Of a stretch of DNA of 7,383 nucleotides, positions 4,932 to 7,383 are shown piece after piece; positions within the stretch are counted from its first letter, which is position 1; every line of letters starts with the position of its first letter. This stretch comes from JAYVIQ01 sp043770215. GTDB taxonomy: Bacteria; Bacteroidota; Bacteroidia; Cytophagales; JAAEPT01. Location of the stretch: assembly GCA_043770215.1 (NCBI GenBank), contig JAYVIQ010000054.1:1-7383 (forward strand), read 5' to 3'. The notes beneath the pieces are model-generated. The model did not search any database. It had not been told where the DNA came from and saw only the letters and a program-made list of their open reading frames with translations. A program made the position numbers and the translations under genes.

Positions 4932-7383
4932 CTACCGTTGGACAGCTATTTGTTTAGAAAAAACACCTTTTTCAGATAAAATATTTACAATATATAATCC
5001 ATTTTTATAATTTGATAAATCCACACTTTTAAGGTCAATAAATGATTCTATAAATACTCCATTAGAGGTATATATTTCTAAGCTTTCAATGCCAAAATCT
5101 AAAGGCAATTCAATGGAGAATTTTCCAGATGTTGGATTAGGAAAAACCTCTATTTTAGTATAAACATTTTGTTTTTCTATGGCTACTGGATATCCTTTTT
5201 CGAAGTATTTAAAAGTAGGACTTACCCCTCTATTTTTAGCTTCTATTGCACCAGTGATGAAAGCAAAAGGTGCATTCCAGTTAATAGCAATTTCATTCGT
5301 TGAATAACTACATATCTGATCAGTATACTCTAAAGCAGCATTTTTGGATTTGTAAGTACAACCAAACTCATTTTCTGAATTGTCATTTGGACCACCTACA
5401 AGCATGCCAGGAACTGGTGCCAAAACTCCATCAGCAACTGAAGGTCTATGATGTGGGAACTTAGGAGTTTGTGTTCCAAAACCAGTAACAAAACAAAATT
5501 CTAGAGGATTTCTGCCTAGAATATACTCTAGATTTGCTTGAGCGGCTTCATAACTTTTTAGATCACCAGTATTGTAATAATCCTGTAACAAGACCATAGC
5601 TTGGTTAGAAGCAACTCCATTAGAACCCCAATAATAATCATTATTTACAGAATTCATAGGCATACGGTACGCTGTGTTTAAAAAGTTAGTTTTCAAATCG
5701 TTTACAACATTTCTAAACTTGTTCAAAATTGTGGTTTGGTTAGCAATTGGTGTTAAATTAGCTCTATTATGACACAGTGACATCAAAGCCAACGTGTAAG
5801 TAGAATTCCAACTAGGTACACCAGAATTTATAGAAAGATTTATGTCATTATAAAAAATGTCATCTTGAGATGCTATATATAATTCAGTAGCAGCCCAGGA
5901 AAACTCATCAGAATAGTCCCCATCCCCATAACCACCTGTAACTACATCAGAGGGATTTGAAAAACCCACTCTCGGATTTGATTTAGCCCACCTATAAGCT
6001 CTATAAGATCGTAAAATACAAGTATCTGCAAATCCATTTAACTGGCTATTAAAAGGTTTAAAAATTCTATATGCCATTGCCATTGTGGCTGCATAATTCA
6101 GTGCAGACGTAGTACTCTTGCCAACCATAAACCTTTGAGCATTGTCTTGATTTGGCATTACATCCCCTCCAAATCCCTTGGTAGTCAATTTAAAATACAC
6201 ACCGCCGTCATTTGGGTCTTGCATTGCTAACATCCAATCTAAATTCCATTTTACTTCATCCAGTAAGTCGGGTGCAAGGTTAGAACTTTCTGGGATATTC
6301 AAATTTAATGTATCATAAATAGGAGAAAAACGCTCATATAATGCCATAAGCGTATAGGTAGAAATACCACTATTTACCACATATTTATTGTAATCTCCTG
6401 CATCATACCATCCTTTAGGTGCACTTACGATTGTGTTTGCTGGTCTGAGCGTGGTGGCAGCACTTGGATGTATGTACACTGTATTGTCTAAATGCCCTGC
6501 AGATCTAGACCAAATTCCTGCATGTCTGGAATCTAAAGCTATAGAAGCTCTATTGTAATAAAAATATTTAATTGCTGCTTTTGCTACCTCACGTTTGACT
6601 TGCTCTTTAATATCAAAAAATGATGATGCGGGAATACCTTCTACAACTACTTTATATCTACCCGTAACAGTAAAATTAGTAAAATCAGCTACTTTTACAG
6701 AGTCTTGGGCGGCTTCAAAATACTTCATAATACCCAAATTCCCAGTATAAACAGTTTGGTTTAAAGTATTAACTAAACTAAAAGTAGTTTTAGAAGTAGA
6801 TGAAGCTATGGCAACTTTAGATCCATTTGGATAAAACCCTAATTGATCTACTTTTACCCCCGGAATTCCATTCCCTATACTTCTTACCGCTTTGTTCCCA
6901 AAAGCAACATCATCTATAAATACATCTCCAGTAAATGAAGTTCCATTTGGGTTAATGTAGAATCCTATGCCTTGAATATTGCCACTTTCCAAATTCCCGT
7001 TAGAGGGAGTAACTTGCCTGAACAATCCAGTAAAATTCAAAGTGATTTCTGTCCATGCGTTTAATTCTTTAATTTCTCTTAAAATGGGTGTTGCATTTGT
7101 AATTAACCCACTTTTGTCAATTAAATCTACCCTTAGTGTAATGGGTTTTGCTGTTTTTATTTTAAAAGAAACATAAGGCAAAGGTGTTAAATTTTGAGGT
7201 GTAGCTGTGAAAAAGAAATATGAAATTTCTGAGCTTGGACCAACTTTATTTGCAGCTATCTTTATAGTTCCGCCTACATTGGAATGAGCTAGTAAACTAG
7301 AACCAGAAATCCAATCTGATGAACTACCATTACTAAAGTCAAAAACTTTACCCAACTCCTGAGCTTCTAAAGAGATGATTTTA
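4932..7383 (-). CDS. Secreted GH9 beta-glucanase (endoglucanase-like) with T9SS sorting domain, 5' truncated
   Basis: Family 9 enzymes cleave beta-1,4-glucans such as cellulose by inversion. Numbering from base 7355, the order is: a beta-sandwich, carbohydrate-binding-like domain (about 1-155, closing with FTGDVFIDDVAFG); the Ig-like domain typical of GH9 N-termini (about 165-250, opening VKVDQLGF); the catalytic (alpha/alpha)6 domain (about 255-705); a linker; and a type A T9SS sorting domain (about 734-807, VFPNPTSGKFSI to the final KQIAVQR). Catalytic parts are complete: GWYDAGDYNKYV (315-326) with Asp318 and the likely base Asp321, PHHRPS (634-639), and YTDQICSYSTNEIAINWNA (677-695), which fits the second GH9 signature exactly with Glu688 as proton donor. 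The frame stays open beyond base 7355, whose codon is TTG, to the window edge as KIISLEAQE, the end of a signal peptide probably cut before the Gln. The protein should pass the inner membrane by Sec and the outer membrane by T9SS, then be anchored or released. Substrate (cellulose, mixed-linkage glucan, or chitobiose as in some GH9 exo-glucosaminidases) is not settled. Confidence 0.94.
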   Translation of the reverse strand, partial: KIISLEAQELGKVFDFSNGSSSDWISGSSLLAHSNVGGTIKIAANKVGPSSEISYFFFTATPQNLTPLPYVSFKIKTAKPITLRVDLIDKSGLITNATPILREIKELNAWTEITLNFTGLFRQVTPSNGNLESGNIQGIGFYINPNGTSFTGDVFIDDVAFGNKAVRSIGNGIPGVKVDQLGFYPNGSKVAIASSTSKTTFSLVNTLNQTVYTGNLGIMKYFEAAQDSVKVADFTNFTVTGRYKVVVEGIPASSFFDIKEQVKREVAKAAIKYFYYNRASIALDSRHAGIWSRSAGHLDNTVYIHPSAATTLRPANTIVSAPKGWYDAGDYNKYVVNSGISTYTLMALYERFSPIYDTLNLNIPESSNLAPDLLDEVKWNLDWMLAMQDPNDGGVYFKLTTKGFGGDVMPNQDNAQRFMVGKSTTSALNYAATMAMAYRIFKPFNSQLNGFADTCILRSYRAYRWAKSNPRVGFSNPSDVVTGGYGDGDYSDEFSWAATELYIASQDDIFYNDINLSINSGVPSWNSTYTLALMSLCHNRANLTPIANQTTILNKFRNVVNDLKTNFLNTAYRMPMNSVNNDYYWGSNGVASNQAMVLLQDYYNTGDLKSYEAAQANLEYILGRNPLEFCFVTGFGTQTPKFPHHRPSVADGVLAPVPGMLVGGPNDNSENEFGCTYKSKNAALEYTDQICSYSTNEIAINWNAPFAFITGAIEAKNRGVSPTFKYFEKGYPVAIEKQNVYTKIEVFPNPTSGKFSIELPLDFGIESLEIYTSNGVFIESFIDLKSVDLSNYKNGLYIVNILSEKGVFSKQIAVQR

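Noticed and set aside
6979..7176. Open frame of 65 codons on the plus strand
   Set aside because: It is antisense to the N-terminal beta-sandwich domain of the GH9 gene, with no family resemblance.
1..7383. CRISPR arrays, tRNA or rRNA genes, insertion sequences, toxin-antitoxin or phage-defence genes
   Set aside because: No direct repeat series, cloverleaf, transposase or paired small genes were seen; coding regions are nearly continuous and assigned to other functions.

Overview
The window is AT-rich Bacteroidota DNA. The strongest sign is a secreted family 9 glycoside hydrolase that ends in a type IX secretion (T9SS) sorting domain, a system confined to this phylum. The lack of Shine-Dalgarno sequences before the starts and the A-rich leaders fit as well. 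The genus cannot be fixed from the sequence; a Flavobacteriia- or Cytophagia-like, polysaccharide-degrading bacterium is a reasonable inference.

Layout from left to right. (1) Bases 1-1527, plus strand: the 3' part of an RsmB/NOP-type RNA m5C methyltransferase overlaps by one base (TAATG) a complete RluA-family pseudouridine synthase with an S4-like domain, forming a small RNA-modification operon. (2) Bases 1530-3037, minus strand: a stand-alone class I glutamine amidotransferase, and upstream of it a NeuD/PglD-type left-handed beta-helix acyltransferase that starts with GTG. (3) Bases 3186-4001, plus strand: ispE, the CDP-ME kinase of the MEP isoprenoid pathway, divergent from the acyltransferase. 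(4) Bases 3998-4681, minus strand: a small exported protein that looks like an outer-membrane beta-barrel; its stop codon overlaps that of ispE. (5) Bases 4932-7383, minus strand: a large modular GH9 enzyme whose 5' end, including most of the signal peptide, lies beyond the window. A 17-bp-arm inverted repeat lies in the 250-bp gap between the last two genes.

The genes do not form one pathway. Groups 1 and 3 are housekeeping (RNA modification, isoprenoid precursors), the amidotransferase and the sugar acyltransferase have no visible partners, and the GH9 enzyme is a polysaccharide-degrading cargo without susC/susD or other CAZyme genes in view. The gene junctions are compact: one convergent pair is 2 bp apart and the other overlaps by 4 bp. 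I see no tRNA, rRNA, CRISPR array, insertion sequence or phage gene, and no clear sign of a new multi-gene system. The points most worth checking are the inverted repeat, the true start of the GH9 gene, and the two orphan enzymes.
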